This document shows positions 33,287 to 43,648 of a stretch of 64,000 nucleotides of DNA, piece by piece (positions within the stretch are counted from its first letter, which is position 1; each line of letters begins with the position of its first letter). The notes under the pieces were generated by a model. It was not told where the DNA came from. It did not search any database and was given only the letters and a program-made list of their open reading frames with translations. The DNA comes from Lachnospiraceae bacterium (GTDB lineage Bacteria > Bacillota > Clostridia > Lachnospirales > Lachnospiraceae). Both the position numbers and the translations under genes were made by a program. The stretch is taken from NCBI GenBank assembly GCA_024691125.1, contig JAILNV010000020.1, positions 1 through 64,000 on the forward strand, given 5' to 3'.

Positions 33287-34165
33287 ATGGCGGAAGAAAT
33301 AAGAGACAGGAAATTTACAGAGGAGCGTGCTCTGTTTGGCAGAAGGGATATTTACTTAAACGGATGTGTTTTTGAGGATGGCGAGTCGCCGATAAAGGAG
33401 GCCCGCAACATTACGGCAAAGGAATGCCTTTTCAGATACAAGTATCCGTTCTGGTATTGCGACGGTGTTGAACTTGATAGGGTGACTTTTTTTGATATGG
33501 CGCGGGCAGGAGTATGGTATACGAAGAATTTCAGGATGAGGAATGCCATCGTGGAGGCGCCCAAGAATTTCCGCCGGTGTGAGCATATTACACTGGAAAA
33601 TGTAATGATCCCGCATGCTGCCGAGACGCTGTGGAACTGCAGTGATCTTACGCTTGATTCGGTAAGGGCGACCGGAGATTACTTTGCGATGGGATGCAGA
33701 GATGTTAAGGTTAAAGATCTCGATCTTATCGGGAATTACAGCTTTGACGGAGTCGTTAATATGGAAATATCGGATTCGCATCTTGCATCCAAGGATGCCT
33801 TCTGGAATTCAGACAACATTACCGTTAAGAACTGTTTTATCACAGGAGAGTATCTTGGCTGGAATTCTAAGAATCTGACCCTTACAGACTGTACGATAGA
33901 GAGCCTTCAGGGGATGTGTTATATCGATAATCTGGTCATGAAGAACTGCAGGCTGATAAACACCACACTTGCTTTTGAGTATTCGGATGTTGAAGCGGAT
34001 ATCCGGGGCGGAATAGAGAGTGTATTCAATCCAAAGAGCGGACAGATAATCGCCGACAGGATAGGGCATCTGGTTATACAGAAGGATGTCATCGATCCGG
34101 GAAAGACCAGGATAGTCTGTGATGATATCGAAGAAACGACGGATACGCCGGAGGGTCTGTGGTAA
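33287..34165 (+). CDS. DUF3737 family beta-helix protein
   Basis: A soluble protein of about 292 residues whose alternating short strands (ITLENVMI, LTLDSVRA, VKVKDLDLIG, ITVKNCFITG, LTLTDCTIE) indicate a right-handed parallel beta-helix. The family opening FTEERALFGRRDIYLNGCVF and LFRYKYPFWYCDG fit DUF3737. Function is unknown. ATG 33287 with AGGGAAGG upstream is preferred; the ATG at 33221 overlapping the WYL stop (ATGA) would add 22 residues. It ends overlapping the next gene by one base. Confidence 0.82.
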   Translation: MAEEIRDRKFTEERALFGRRDIYLNGCVFEDGESPIKEARNITAKECLFRYKYPFWYCDGVELDRVTFFDMARAGVWYTKNFRMRNAIVEAPKNFRRCEHITLENVMIPHAAETLWNCSDLTLDSVRATGDYFAMGCRDVKVKDLDLIGNYSFDGVVNMEISDSHLASKDAFWNSDNITVKNCFITGEYLGWNSKNLTLTDCTIESLQGMCYIDNLVMKNCRLINTTLAFEYSDVEADIRGGIESVFNPKSGQIIADRIGHLVIQKDVIDPGKTRIVCDDIEETTDTPEGLW

Positions 34166-35340
34166 TGCATACATATGATTTTGATAAGATTAAGGACCGG
34201 AGACATACTTCAAGCCTTAAATGGGATGTGGCCGATGGAGAGCTGCCGATGTGGGTGGCGGACATGGATTTCGAAACGGCTCCCTGTATCGTAAGAGCCC
34301 TGAGGAATCGGATGGAAGAGCAGATATTCGGATATACTGTTATTCCCGATGAATGGTATGAGGCATATATGGATTGGTGGGGGAAGTATCACGGATTCAG
34401 GCTCCAAAAGGAGTGGCTCATCTTTACAACAGGTGTTATTCCGGCAATTTCCACAACGGTACGTAAGTTCACGACACCTGCAGAGAAGGTTATCGTCCAG
34501 ACCCCGGTCTACAATATGTTCTTTAATTCCATCGTCAATAACGGGCGAAGGGTACTGGAGAATCCTCTGTCTTATCATGACGGTGTGTATTCAATGGATT
34601 TCGCAGATCTGGAGAAGAAGATGAGCGATCCTCTGGCAACCATGCTCCTGCTATGCAATCCCCATAATCCGGCGGGGAAGATATGGGATACGGATACGCT
34701 GAAGAGGGTTGGAGAGCTGGCGAAGAGACATCATGTCCTCGTACTTTCGGATGAGATACACTGCGACCTGACGGCACCGGGGCGTGAGTATGTTCCGTTT
34801 GCTTCGGTTTCGGATATCTGCAGGGACATAAGTATTACGGCGGTAGCACCCACCAAGGCATTCGGAGTTCCGGGGCTTCAGAGTGCTGCAGTCATAGTTC
34901 CGGAGGAGGGGCTCAGACAGCGGATGGACCGCGCTCTTAATACCGATGAGGTGGCGGAACCGGGTACATTCGCAACAGATTGTGCCGTGGCTGCTTTCTC
35001 GGATGAGGGCCGGGAATGGCTTATACAGCTCAGGGAATACATAGAAGAAAATAAACGTCTGGCTGAAGCGTACATAAAGGAAAATCTCCCCAAAATAAGA
35101 AGCGTGAAGCAGGATGCGACTTATCTTATGTGGCTTGATATGAGTGAGTATACGGATGATTCCATGCGTCTTGCGGCTTTTATCCGTTCAAAGACCGGAC
35201 TGTTTCTGTCAGCGGGATCGATATACAGAGGTAACGGTTCGCGGTTCCTTCGCATGAATGTCGCCTGTCCCCGCAGCGTTGTTAAGGATGGGCTGCATAG
35301 ATTGCAGGATGCGATCGCGGAATTGGAATCCAAAATATGA
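34165..35340 (+). CDS. patB: PatB/MalY-type PLP-dependent C-S lyase or aminotransferase
   Basis: Fold type I PLP enzyme of 391 residues. The PatB/MalY opening is present (HTSSLKWDVADGELPMWVADMDFETAP in parts), with NPHNPAGKIW, VLSDEIHCDL and the PLP lysine in TAVAPTKAFGVPGLQSA. This group includes cystathionine beta-lyases. The start overlaps the DUF3737 stop (TAATG). Its product overlaps the MATE gene by four bases (ATGA), so all four genes are tightly coupled. The natural substrate is not evident. Confidence 0.88.
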   Translation: MHTYDFDKIKDRRHTSSLKWDVADGELPMWVADMDFETAPCIVRALRNRMEEQIFGYTVIPDEWYEAYMDWWGKYHGFRLQKEWLIFTTGVIPAISTTVRKFTTPAEKVIVQTPVYNMFFNSIVNNGRRVLENPLSYHDGVYSMDFADLEKKMSDPLATMLLLCNPHNPAGKIWDTDTLKRVGELAKRHHVLVLSDEIHCDLTAPGREYVPFASVSDICRDISITAVAPTKAFGVPGLQSAAVIVPEEGLRQRMDRALNTDEVAEPGTFATDCAVAAFSDEGREWLIQLREYIEENKRLAEAYIKENLPKIRSVKQDATYLMWLDMSEYTDDSMRLAAFIRSKTGLFLSAGSIYRGNGSRFLRMNVACPRSVVKDGLHRLQDAIAELESKI

Positions 35341-36809
35341 AAAAGAATCAGGTGCTGCTTGAGAATTTAAGGAATGGAGTTGCCTTAAGCTTTGGTGACA
35401 GAATCACACTGGTCCTTATTCTGGCATATCCGACGATTATAGCCATGCTTACGACCGTGGTGACAGAGTATATCGATGCTGCCATGGTAGGAAGACTTGG
35501 AGCAGATAAGGCGGCATCCATCGGCCTTATATCATCAACCATGTGGCTTGTGGGAGGTATGGTGGGAGCATTTGCCACCGGCTTTCAGGTTCAGGTTGCG
35601 CACTGCGTGGGAGCCAAAAAAGAAAAGAAAGCAAGAGCACTGGTAAGGCATGGCCTGCTGCTTTCATTCTGCTTTGCCCTGATCCTTATGTGCATAGGTT
35701 TGTTCTGCTACAGAAAGCTTCCGTTCTGGCTGGGAGGCAGAGGCGATATTGCAAGGGATGCTTCCCGATATGCCGTAGTGTATGTTCTGATGCTTCCTAT
35801 AATGCAGATATCAAGAACATCAAACGGTATGCTTAACAGCAGCGGAAACACGGGGGTCACCGGGGCGATAGGTGTGCTTATATGTGTTTTGGATGTGATC
35901 TTCAATTTCTTTCTGATCTTTGAACCCAGAGATGTGGTCCTTTTTAACAGTACTGTTCATGTCTGGGGTGCCGGACTGGATGTAATGGGTGCGTCTCTTG
36001 GAACAATGCTTGCAGAGACAGCAGGACTGGTTCTTGCGCTGTACTATCTGTTCTTTGGAAATAAAATGCTGAAACAGCGCAGGGAGGACTTCGAAGATGA
36101 GAGGGGAAGCATTTCCGAAAGAGTACGTCTTGATGAAACAATGGCTGAGGTCAGAACAGAACTGGGCAAGGCACTGAGGATCGCTTCGCCGGTTGCCGTT
36201 GAGCAGATGATAATGAATTCCGCCCAGGTCATGATCACCCGTATAATCGTACCGCTTGGGGCGGTATCGATCGCGGCCAATTCCTTTGCGATAACTGCAG
36301 AGAGCTTCTGCTATATGCCCGGCTACGGCGTGGCCATCGCCGCTACGACTCTTGTGGGGCAGAGTATAGGAGCGGGCAGAAAGAGGCTTGCCGGACAGCT
36401 GGCCTATACCGTGACGGCGATAGGAATGGTACTTATGACTGTAACCGGAGTGATCATGTATGTGTTTGCACCTCAGATCATGGCACTTATTTCACCGGAT
36501 GCGGCCATACAGGAGCTTGGAACGACGGTGCTCAGGATCGAAGCTTTCGCGGAACCGCTGTTTGCAGCTTCCATGGTAGTGGGCGGTGTGTTCCGTGGAA
36601 CAGGCAATACGCTGTTTCCGAGCATTGCAAATCTTATCAGCATGTGGGCTGTCAGGATTCCGCTGGCAGCATATTTATCTTCGTGTATCGGATTAAAAGG
36701 TGCATGGATCGCCATGTGTCTTGAGCTTTCCGTACGCGGACTTTTCTTCATTGCCATGCTTGTTATCTGGAAAAAAAGGCGGTGCAGCGAGCCGGGTGAA
36801 GTCCTGTGA
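35337..36809 (+). CDS. MATE family efflux transporter
   Basis: Twelve-helix cation/drug antiporter of 490 residues. MATE features include AYPTIIAMLTTVVTEYIDAAMVGRLGADKA (in parts), the repeat-half sequence GYGVAIAATTLVGQSIGAGRKRLA and the pseudo-twofold layout with a central loop at about 240-270. It ends the WYL-DUF3737-patB operon. Export of a product or toxin handled by the PLP enzyme is a reasonable but unproved inference. Confidence 0.9.
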   Translation: MKKNQVLLENLRNGVALSFGDRITLVLILAYPTIIAMLTTVVTEYIDAAMVGRLGADKAASIGLISSTMWLVGGMVGAFATGFQVQVAHCVGAKKEKKARALVRHGLLLSFCFALILMCIGLFCYRKLPFWLGGRGDIARDASRYAVVYVLMLPIMQISRTSNGMLNSSGNTGVTGAIGVLICVLDVIFNFFLIFEPRDVVLFNSTVHVWGAGLDVMGASLGTMLAETAGLVLALYYLFFGNKMLKQRREDFEDERGSISERVRLDETMAEVRTELGKALRIASPVAVEQMIMNSAQVMITRIIVPLGAVSIAANSFAITAESFCYMPGYGVAIAATTLVGQSIGAGRKRLAGQLAYTVTAIGMVLMTVTGVIMYVFAPQIMALISPDAAIQELGTTVLRIEAFAEPLFAASMVVGGVFRGTGNTLFPSIANLISMWAVRIPLAAYLSSCIGLKGAWIAMCLELSVRGLFFIAMLVIWKKRRCSEPGEVL

Positions 36810-36827
36810 CCGCTTCCGTATTTTGGG

Positions 36828-36856
36828 TTGACTTATCATGATAAGGTTGGTATAGT
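36828..36856 (+). promoter_or_regulatory. nrdD promoter with palindrome in the spacer
   Basis: TTGACT (36828-36833), 17 bases, TATAGT (36851-36856). A perfect palindrome CTTATCATGATAAG (36832-36845) occupies the spacer, where a bound protein would block RNA polymerase. Confidence 0.8.
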
Positions 36857-36866
36857 GGTATCTGTA

Positions 36867-36912
36867 CACAAAATATAGTGGCATATTGCGATGCGTACGC
36901 CATATATTGCGT
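36867..36912 (+). promoter_or_regulatory. two tandem NrdR boxes upstream of nrdD
   Basis: ACACAAAATATAGTGG (36867-36882) and ACGCCATATATTGCGT (36897-36912) match the NrdR box pattern ACACwATATATwGTGT. Their starts are 30 bases apart, about three helical turns, as NrdR requires. They lie just past the start site. Confidence 0.85.
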
Positions 36913-36944
36913 TATATAAATGAAGATTATAGATGGAGGCTGTT

Positions 36945-39149
36945 ATGGGAGCAGAGGATACAAAGGTAAAAGAGGTTTCCGGAGTGGCTGAGGAAAAGAA
37001 CTATTCCGAAATGTATAAGCCCAAAAGGGACGTCAGGATGATCAAGAAGGACGGTACGCGGGAAGCGTTTAACGTCCAAAAGGTTATCGATGCGGTGGGC
37101 AAGTCGGCATACAGGGCACTTACCAAGTTCACCGATAAAGAGAAGGATTTCATCTGCGAGAAGGTTGTGGAACGCGTTGATGAGCTTGATGTAGACGAGA
37201 TTCCCATTCCCATAATGCACAATATAGTGGAGAGCGCCCTTGAAGAGGTTAAGCCCATAGTAGCCAAGTCCTACAGGGATTACAGGAATTATAAGCAGGA
37301 CTTCGTCAGGATGCTTGATGATGTATATAAGAAGAGCCAGTCCATAATGTATGTGGGTGACAAGGAAAACGCCAATACCGATTCGGCTCTTGTTTCCACT
37401 AAGAGAAGCCTTATCTTCAACCAGCTTAACAAGGAACTGTACCAGAAGTTCTTCATGACTACGGAGGAGATACAGGCCTGTCGCGACGGTTATATCTATG
37501 TACATGATATGTCAGCCAGACGTGATACGATGAACTGCTGTCTCTTTGATGTGTCGGCCGTTCTTAAGGGCGGCTTCGAGATGGGTAATATCTGGTATAA
37601 CGAGCCCAAGGCTCTGGATACCTGTTTTGATGTTATCGGGGATATCGTTCTGTCGGCAGCTTCGCAGCAGTATGGCGGTTTCACGGTTCCTTCGGTCGAT
37701 CTTATACTGGAGCCGTACGCAGAAAAGTCATATCAGAAGTATATAAAGAAGTATACAGACCTCGGAATAGATCAGGCAAAGGCCGAGGAGGTTGCATATA
37801 ATGATGTTAAGAGAGATTATGAGCAGGGCTTCCAGGGCTGGGAGTACAAGTTCAATACCGTGGCAAGTTCCAGAGGCGATTATCCGTTCATAACCGTTAC
37901 GGCCGGTACGGGAACGGGAAGATTCGCCAAGCTGGCGACCATTACGATGCTTAATGTAAGACGTAAAGGCCAGGGTAAGGCAGATTGCAAGAAGCCGGTA
38001 TTATTCCCCAAGATCGTATTTCTGTATGATGAGAACCTGCACGGTCCGGGCAAAGAACTTGAAGATGTGTTTGAGGCAGGTGTTGAATGCTCAAGTAAAA
38101 CAATGTACCCAGACTGGCTGAGCCTGACCGGCAAGGGTTATATAGCCAGCATGTATAAGCAGTACGGTAAGATAATATCGCCGATGGGGTGCAGGGCCTT
38201 CCTTTCACCATGGTATGAGAGAGGTGGTATGCATCCGGCTGACGATCAGGATGTCCCGGTATTTGTGGGCCGTTTCAACGTCGGAGCGGTATCGCTTCAT
38301 CTTCCGATGATACTTGCCAAGTCAAGACAGGAGAGCCGCGATTTCTATGAGGTACTTGATTACTATCTGAATCTTATAAGGGGACTGCATAAGAGGACCT
38401 ATGCATATCTCGGAGAAATGCGGGCATCGACCAATCCGCTTGCTTACTGCGAGGGAGGCTTCTACGGCGGACATCTTAAGCTGACGGATAAGATAAAGCC
38501 TCTGCTCAAGTCGGCTACCGCATCCTTCGGTATAACGGCATTTAACGAGCTTCAGGAGCTGTATAACGGCAAATCACTTGTGGAGGACGGTGAGTTTGCT
38601 CTTGAAGTACTGGCGTATATAAACAAGAAGATCAATGAATTCAAGGAGGAGGACGGACATCTCTATGCCATATACGGAACTCCCGCGGAGAGTCTGTGCG
38701 GATTACAGGTTAAGCAGTTCCGTAAGAAATACGGTATAGTGGAGAATGTTTCGGACAGAGAGTATGTATCCAATTCCTTCCACTGCCATGTAACTGAGGA
38801 TATTACCCCGATAGAGAAGCAGAACCTGGAGTACCGTTTCTGGGAACTCAGTAACGGCGGTAAGATACAGTATGTTAAATATCCGATAGATTATAATCTT
38901 GAAGCTATCAAAACGCTTATAAGAAGAGCTATGGAGATGGGTTTCTATGAGGGAGTCAACATGTCTTTGGCTTACTGTGACGACTGCGGACACCAGGAAC
39001 TTGAGATGGATGTCTGCCCCAAATGCGGCAGCAGGAACCTTACCAAGATTGAACGTATGAATGGTTATCTGTCTTACAGCAGGGTTCACGGGGACACGAG
39101 ACTCAATGATGCCAAGATGGCAGAGATAGCGGAAAGGAAGAGCATGTAG
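36945..39149 (+). CDS. nrdD: anaerobic ribonucleoside-triphosphate reductase
   Basis: Class III reductase that makes deoxynucleotides using a glycyl radical, so it works only without oxygen. The 734-residue protein has an N-terminal ATP-cone (about 25-110, RMIKKDGTREAFNVQKVIDA), the (alpha/beta)10 barrel, a C-terminal zinc site (CDDCG...CPKCG) and the radical Gly in RMNGYLSYSR at about 707. ATG 36945 follows GGAGG by five bases; the ATG at 36933 overlaps that site. NrdR boxes precede it, and its activase follows after one base. Confidence 0.96.
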   Translation: MGAEDTKVKEVSGVAEEKNYSEMYKPKRDVRMIKKDGTREAFNVQKVIDAVGKSAYRALTKFTDKEKDFICEKVVERVDELDVDEIPIPIMHNIVESALEEVKPIVAKSYRDYRNYKQDFVRMLDDVYKKSQSIMYVGDKENANTDSALVSTKRSLIFNQLNKELYQKFFMTTEEIQACRDGYIYVHDMSARRDTMNCCLFDVSAVLKGGFEMGNIWYNEPKALDTCFDVIGDIVLSAASQQYGGFTVPSVDLILEPYAEKSYQKYIKKYTDLGIDQAKAEEVAYNDVKRDYEQGFQGWEYKFNTVASSRGDYPFITVTAGTGTGRFAKLATITMLNVRRKGQGKADCKKPVLFPKIVFLYDENLHGPGKELEDVFEAGVECSSKTMYPDWLSLTGKGYIASMYKQYGKIISPMGCRAFLSPWYERGGMHPADDQDVPVFVGRFNVGAVSLHLPMILAKSRQESRDFYEVLDYYLNLIRGLHKRTYAYLGEMRASTNPLAYCEGGFYGGHLKLTDKIKPLLKSATASFGITAFNELQELYNGKSLVEDGEFALEVLAYINKKINEFKEEDGHLYAIYGTPAESLCGLQVKQFRKKYGIVENVSDREYVSNSFHCHVTEDITPIEKQNLEYRFWELSNGGKIQYVKYPIDYNLEAIKTLIRRAMEMGFYEGVNMSLAYCDDCGHQELEMDVCPKCGSRNLTKIERMNGYLSYSRVHGDTRLNDAKMAEIAERKSM

Positions 39150-39150
39150 G

Positions 39151-39663
39151 ATGAGGTACCACAATATAACAAAGGACGATATGCTAAACGGTGACGGGCT
39201 GCGTGTCGTGCTCTGGGTGGCAGGCTGTTCGCACTGCTGTAAGGATTGCCACAATCCGGTGACATGGGATCCGGACGGTGGTCTGCCCTTTGATGATAAA
39301 ACAAAACAGGAAATATTTACCGAGCTGGACAGAAACTATATATCAGGGATAACTTTCAGCGGAGGGGATCCGCTGCATCCTGCCAATATGATGGATGTTA
39401 CTGCGTTGGCCAGGGAAATAAAGGAGAAATACCCGGATAAGACCATTTGGCTGTATACAGGTTCAGATTGGGAAGATGTGAAGGATCTGCCGGTGATCAG
39501 ATATCTGGACGTGCTGGTTGACGGAGAATTCAGGACAGAGCTTAAGGATGTGAAGTTAAGATGGAAGGGAAGCAGTAACCAGAGGGTTATAGATGTTCAG
39601 GAAACCCTTAAAAGTGACGCTCCGCTTAATCCGATCATCCACTGTCCGGATTACTATGTCTGA
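39151..39663 (+). CDS. nrdG: anaerobic ribonucleotide reductase activating protein
   Basis: Radical SAM enzyme of 170 residues that generates the glycyl radical on NrdD. The cluster motif is CSHCCKDCHNP (CxxxCxxC), with the SAM-binding GGDPL in TFSGGDPLHP. It opens MRYHNITKDDMLNGDGLRVVLW (in parts), as usual for NrdG. It begins one base after nrdD, so it is translationally coupled. Confidence 0.95.
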   Translation: MRYHNITKDDMLNGDGLRVVLWVAGCSHCCKDCHNPVTWDPDGGLPFDDKTKQEIFTELDRNYISGITFSGGDPLHPANMMDVTALAREIKEKYPDKTIWLYTGSDWEDVKDLPVIRYLDVLVDGEFRTELKDVKLRWKGSSNQRVIDVQETLKSDAPLNPIIHCPDYYV

Positions 39664-39749
39664 GATATGTGTCAATTGACATGATGTACCCGGCCCGGGA
39701 AATACGTTATGGACCGGATACTGATATAAGAAAATATGAGGAACCCGCC

Positions 39750-40196
39750 ATGACAGAAACAATAAAGATAACCTATTTATCGGATAAGATAGATAAGCTT
39801 GAATACATCGAAGGCAAGTCAGACTGGATAGACCTTCGTTCAGCCGAGGATGTTACTCTCAAAAAGGGTGATTTTCATCTGGTTGATCTCGGGGTATCCA
39901 TGTGTCTTCCCGACGGATATGAGCTTCTGATAGCTCCACGCAGTTCCACATTTAAGAATTTCGGGATAATACAGACAAACAGCATAGGCGTAGTGGACGA
40001 AGCCTACGGCAAGAACAGCTGTAAAGATGTCCTGATGATGCCTGTGCTTGCCATGCGTGATACACAGATACATATAAATGACCGTATATGCCAGTTCAGG
40101 ATAATAAAGCATCAGCCGGTGATCGAATTCGTGGAGGTTATGCCTTCAGACGACGGGGAAGCCCGTGGAGGATTCGGTTCCACAGGTGTTAAGTAG
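39750..40196 (+). CDS. dut: dUTP diphosphatase (trimeric type)
   Basis: Hydrolyses dUTP to dUMP, which keeps uracil out of DNA and feeds dTMP synthesis. The 148-residue protein shows the trimeric dUTPase motifs: 1, DLRSAEDVTL; 2, APRSSTFKNFG; 3, NSIGVVDEAYG; 4, RICQFRI; 5, GGFGSTG. The ATG at 39750 follows GAGGAA. The longer frame from 39669 is less likely. Sitting behind nrdDG, it fits a deoxynucleotide supply unit. Confidence 0.93.
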   Translation: MTETIKITYLSDKIDKLEYIEGKSDWIDLRSAEDVTLKKGDFHLVDLGVSMCLPDGYELLIAPRSSTFKNFGIIQTNSIGVVDEAYGKNSCKDVLMMPVLAMRDTQIHINDRICQFRIIKHQPVIEFVEVMPSDDGEARGGFGSTGVK

Positions 40197-40238
40197 TATG
40201 TTTACTGTCCCGGTCTTATCATGCTGCACTGTTAGGAA

Positions 40239-41585
40239 ATGATGAAGAAACACGTTATCGCAAAAGTACAACCGAACAGCATAGCAGAAGAGATGGATAT
40301 CGAAGCAGGAGATATGCTGCTTAAGATAAACGGCCAGCCGATGGATGATATTTTCGATTATCAGTATCTCTGTGAGGATGATTATCTTGAGGTGCTCATC
40401 GAAAAGAAAGGCGGGGAACAGTGGCTTCTTGAGATAGATAAGGATCCCGATGAGGATCTTGGCATCGAATTTGATAACGGTCTTATGGACCGTTACAGAT
40501 CCTGCGCCAATAAATGCATATTCTGTTTTATAGACCAGATGCCTGCGGGAATGAGAGATACTCTGTACTTTAAGGATGATGATTCCAGACTTTCGTTCCT
40601 TCAGGGGAATTACGTGACGCTTACAAATATGAGCGAACACGATATAGAGCGTATCATTAAGTATCGCATGTCACCTATAAATATTTCCTTTCAGACAATG
40701 AACCCTGAATTAAGATGCATGATGTTGGGCAACCGCTTCGCAGGCGATGCCCTTAAGAAGGTTGACCGTCTGTATGAAGCAGGGATTACAATGAACGGTC
40801 AGATCGTGCTGTGCAGGGACATAAATGACAATTCAGAGCTTGAATACAGCATCCGTGAGATGATGAAGTACCAGCCCTTCCTGCAGAGCGTATCTGTTGT
40901 GCCGGTAGGACTCTCAAGACACAGGGAGGGTCTGTATCCGCTTAAGCCCTTTGATAAAGATAGCGCAGAGCTTACGATCGATATCATTGAGAAATACCAG
41001 AAGCTGTCGTATGAAGAGCATGGGGTGCATTTCGTGCATGCATCGGATGAATTCTATTTGCTTGCAGGCAGAGAGCTGCCGGAGGCTGAACGTTATGACG
41101 GCTATCTCCAGCTGGAAAACGGAGTGGGGATGCTCAGACTCCTTACAGATGAATTCGATGAGGCTGTTAAGGAGCTGGTGACCAAGCTTAAGGCATGTCC
41201 CGATAAGGCTGCCGCCCATAGAGAGATCTCGGTGGCAACAGGAAGGCTTGCGGCTCCGCATATCAGAAAGATGGCAGGGCGGCTTAGGGAAATACTCCCG
41301 GAAACGCATATCAGTGTGTATGATATACGCAACGATTTCTTCGGGGAGCAGATAACGGTTGCGGGACTGCTTACGGGGCAGGATATAGTGGCGCAGCTTA
41401 AGGATCAAAAGCTCGGTGAGAGGCTGATCCTGCCGCAGTGTGTGCTTAGGTCGGGAGAGGATGTTTTCCTTGATGACATGCATGTTCCGGACCTTGAAAA
41501 ATCTTTACAAGTACCTATAGATATTGTAAAATCAAGCGGATGGGATTTTGTGGAAGCTGTAATGGGAGAGAGGATTTATGAGTAA
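40239..41585 (+). CDS. DUF512 radical-SAM-like protein with N-terminal PDZ domain
   Basis: A conserved clostridial protein of 448 residues. A PDZ-like domain comes first (about 2-65, [22 protein letters not shown] in parts). A radical SAM-type cluster motif follows, [14 protein letters not shown], then a DUF512 domain in the C-terminal half. The exact reaction is unknown. It overlaps der by eight bases and is commonly found beside der in this order, so it may act in ribosome maturation or RNA modification, but that is inference from context. Confidence 0.85.
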   Translation: MMKKHVIAKVQPNSIAEEMDIEAGDMLLKINGQPMDDIFDYQYLCEDDYLEVLIEKKGGEQWLLEIDKDPDEDLGIEFDNGLMDRYRSCANKCIFCFIDQMPAGMRDTLYFKDDDSRLSFLQGNYVTLTNMSEHDIERIIKYRMSPINISFQTMNPELRCMMLGNRFAGDALKKVDRLYEAGITMNGQIVLCRDINDNSELEYSIREMMKYQPFLQSVSVVPVGLSRHREGLYPLKPFDKDSAELTIDIIEKYQKLSYEEHGVHFVHASDEFYLLAGRELPEAERYDGYLQLENGVGMLRLLTDEFDEAVKELVTKLKACPDKAAAHREISVATGRLAAPHIRKMAGRLREILPETHISVYDIRNDFFGEQITVAGLLTGQDIVAQLKDQKLGERLILPQCVLRSGEDVFLDDMHVPDLEKSLQVPIDIVKSSGWDFVEAVMGERIYE

Positions 41586-42900
41586 GCCTATAGTGGCTGT
41601 GGTAGGACGTCCGAATGTCGGTAAGTCAACACTTTTTAATGCACTTGCAGGGCAAAGGATAAGTATCGTTAAAGATACACCCGGAATAACCAGGGACAGG
41701 ATATATGCGGAAGTATCATGGCTTGATCATGATTTTACATTAATAGATACGGGCGGCATCGAGCCGGAGAGTAAGGATGTCATACTGTCGCAGATGCGCG
41801 AGCAGGCTCAGATAGCGATAGATACCGCAGATGTGATCATATTTATGGTAGATGTTAGGCAGGGTCTTCAGGATGCGGACAGCAAGGTTGCGGATATGCT
41901 CAGGCGTTCCAGGAAGCCCGTTGTGCTCGCCGTAAACAAGGTTGACGATATTAAAAAATACGGCAACGATATATTCGAGTTCTATAATCTCGGTATAGGT
42001 GAGCCTTACGGCATTTCATCGGCCAACATGATGGGTCTCGGAGATATGCTGGATGTGGTCGTTTCCCATTTCCCCGAGCATGACGGTGAAGAGGAAGAGG
42101 ATGACAGGCCGAGGATTGCCATAGTAGGCAAGCCCAATGTCGGTAAGTCATCTATTATAAACAGGCTTCTCGGAGAAGACAGGGTAATAGTTTCGGATAT
42201 AGCAGGAACCACAAGAGATGCTGTTGATACGCCTGTTATGCACAATGACAGGGAATATGTTTTTATAGATACCGCAGGACTCAGAAGAAAGAACAAGGTT
42301 AAAGAGGAACTGGAGCATTTCATGGTCGTAAGGACCGTGAGCGCCGTTGAAAGAGCCGATGTTGTGGTTCTTATCATAGATGCAGTTGAGGGTGTCACGG
42401 AGCAGGAGGCCAAGATTGCGGGAATAGCCCATGACAGCGGTAAGGGCGTTATCATCGCCGTAAATAAGTGGGATGCCGTTGAGAAGAATGACAAAACGGT
42501 ATATGAATATGAGAAGAAAATAAGGAATACGCTTTCATATATGCCGTATGCCGAGCTTATCTTTATATCAGCCAAGACAGGACAGAGGCTTAACAGGCTG
42601 TTTGATATGATAGATATGGTGGTCGAGAACCATTCAATGCGTATTCAGACAGGGGTACTTAATGAGATCATGTCGGAAGCCGTGGCTATGCAGCAGCCGC
42701 CGGCCGATAAGGGGAAGAGGCTTAAGCTGTTTTATATGACTCAGGTATCGGTAAAGCCGCCTACCTTCGTGATCTTTGTAAATGATAAGGAGCTTATGCA
42801 TTTTTCATATACCAGATATATTGAGAATCAGATAAGGGAGGCCTTCGGCTTCAGGGGTACTCCTCTTAAATTCATTATACGGGAAAGAGGCGAGAAATAA
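41578..42900 (+). CDS. der: ribosome biogenesis GTPase Der (EngA)
   Basis: Essential GTPase for 50S subunit assembly. The 440-residue protein has two G domains in tandem: GRPNVGKST with DTPG at the start, and GKPNVGKSS from about 181 with DIAGTTRD, then NKWD. A C-terminal KH-like domain (about 350-440) ends in [13 protein letters not shown]. Overlaps DUF512 by eight bases and plsY by one. Confidence 0.97.
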   Translation: MSKPIVAVVGRPNVGKSTLFNALAGQRISIVKDTPGITRDRIYAEVSWLDHDFTLIDTGGIEPESKDVILSQMREQAQIAIDTADVIIFMVDVRQGLQDADSKVADMLRRSRKPVVLAVNKVDDIKKYGNDIFEFYNLGIGEPYGISSANMMGLGDMLDVVVSHFPEHDGEEEEDDRPRIAIVGKPNVGKSSIINRLLGEDRVIVSDIAGTTRDAVDTPVMHNDREYVFIDTAGLRRKNKVKEELEHFMVVRTVSAVERADVVVLIIDAVEGVTEQEAKIAGIAHDSGKGVIIAVNKWDAVEKNDKTVYEYEKKIRNTLSYMPYAELIFISAKTGQRLNRLFDMIDMVVENHSMRIQTGVLNEIMSEAVAMQQPPADKGKRLKLFYMTQVSVKPPTFVIFVNDKELMHFSYTRYIENQIREAFGFRGTPLKFIIRERGEK

Positions 42901-43610
42901 TGCAGCGTATCATATGTTTGGTTTTGGGATATGCGCTGGGACTCATACAGACCGGTTATATAGTAGGACGGCTTAAGGGGATCGATATAAGGGATTACGG
43001 AAGCAAAAATGCCGGAACGACCAATGTTCTGAGGACGCTGGGTACAAGGTACGGTATTCTTGTTCTGCTGGGAGATGCGCTTAAATGTGTGGTTGCCGTA
43101 CTCCTGGCTAAGATTATCTTCACCGGGATCTGCCCGGATATAATATGTATCCTGATGCTTTATGCCGCAGCAGGAGTGATACTGGGGCATAATTTTCCGT
43201 TTTACATGAATTTTAAGGGCGGTAAAGGAATAGCGGCCACGGCAGGACTGGCGATTTCGTACTGCTTTCAGACAGAACACGGATGGATCGTGCTTGTAAT
43301 AGGAATGACGGTATTCTTCCTTGTTTTTTTCAGTACACATTATGTGTCGCTGGGATCGATCCTCGGATATCTTACCGTGTTTGCGTGTACAGTGGCTCTG
43401 GGGCAGATGGGAGATTATAATTTTCCGCCGGCGATGAATTCTGACCTTCTTACCGAGTATTATATCATCATGGCGTTTCTGACCGTGATGGCAATATACA
43501 AGCATAAGGAGAATATAAAGAGACTGATAGCAGGTAATGAACGAAAGACATATCTTAAGGGTAAGCCGGAGGTTGATGTTACCGGCGGTGAGCATAAGAA
43601 TGGAAAGTAA
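42900..43610 (+). CDS. plsY: glycerol-3-phosphate acyltransferase PlsY
   Basis: Membrane enzyme that acylates glycerol-3-phosphate with acyl-phosphate from PlsX, the first membrane step of phospholipid synthesis. The 236-residue protein has the three PlsY motifs: YGSKNAGTTNVLRTLG, HNFPFYMNFKGGKGIA and the C-terminal loop after THYVSLGSI. About 5-6 helices plus a short charged tail. Starts on the der stop (TAATG). gpsA follows after 38 bases, supplying the substrate. Confidence 0.95.
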   Translation: MQRIICLVLGYALGLIQTGYIVGRLKGIDIRDYGSKNAGTTNVLRTLGTRYGILVLLGDALKCVVAVLLAKIIFTGICPDIICILMLYAAAGVILGHNFPFYMNFKGGKGIAATAGLAISYCFQTEHGWIVLVIGMTVFFLVFFSTHYVSLGSILGYLTVFACTVALGQMGDYNFPPAMNSDLLTEYYIIMAFLTVMAIYKHKENIKRLIAGNERKTYLKGKPEVDVTGGEHKNGK

Positions 43611-43648
43611 CATAAGCCGGCTCAATACCTACTGAACGGAGGTCGAAA

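Noticed and set aside
36933..36944. nrdD start at the ATG at 36933
   Set aside because: That ATG overlaps the GGAGG binding site that serves the ATG at 36945.
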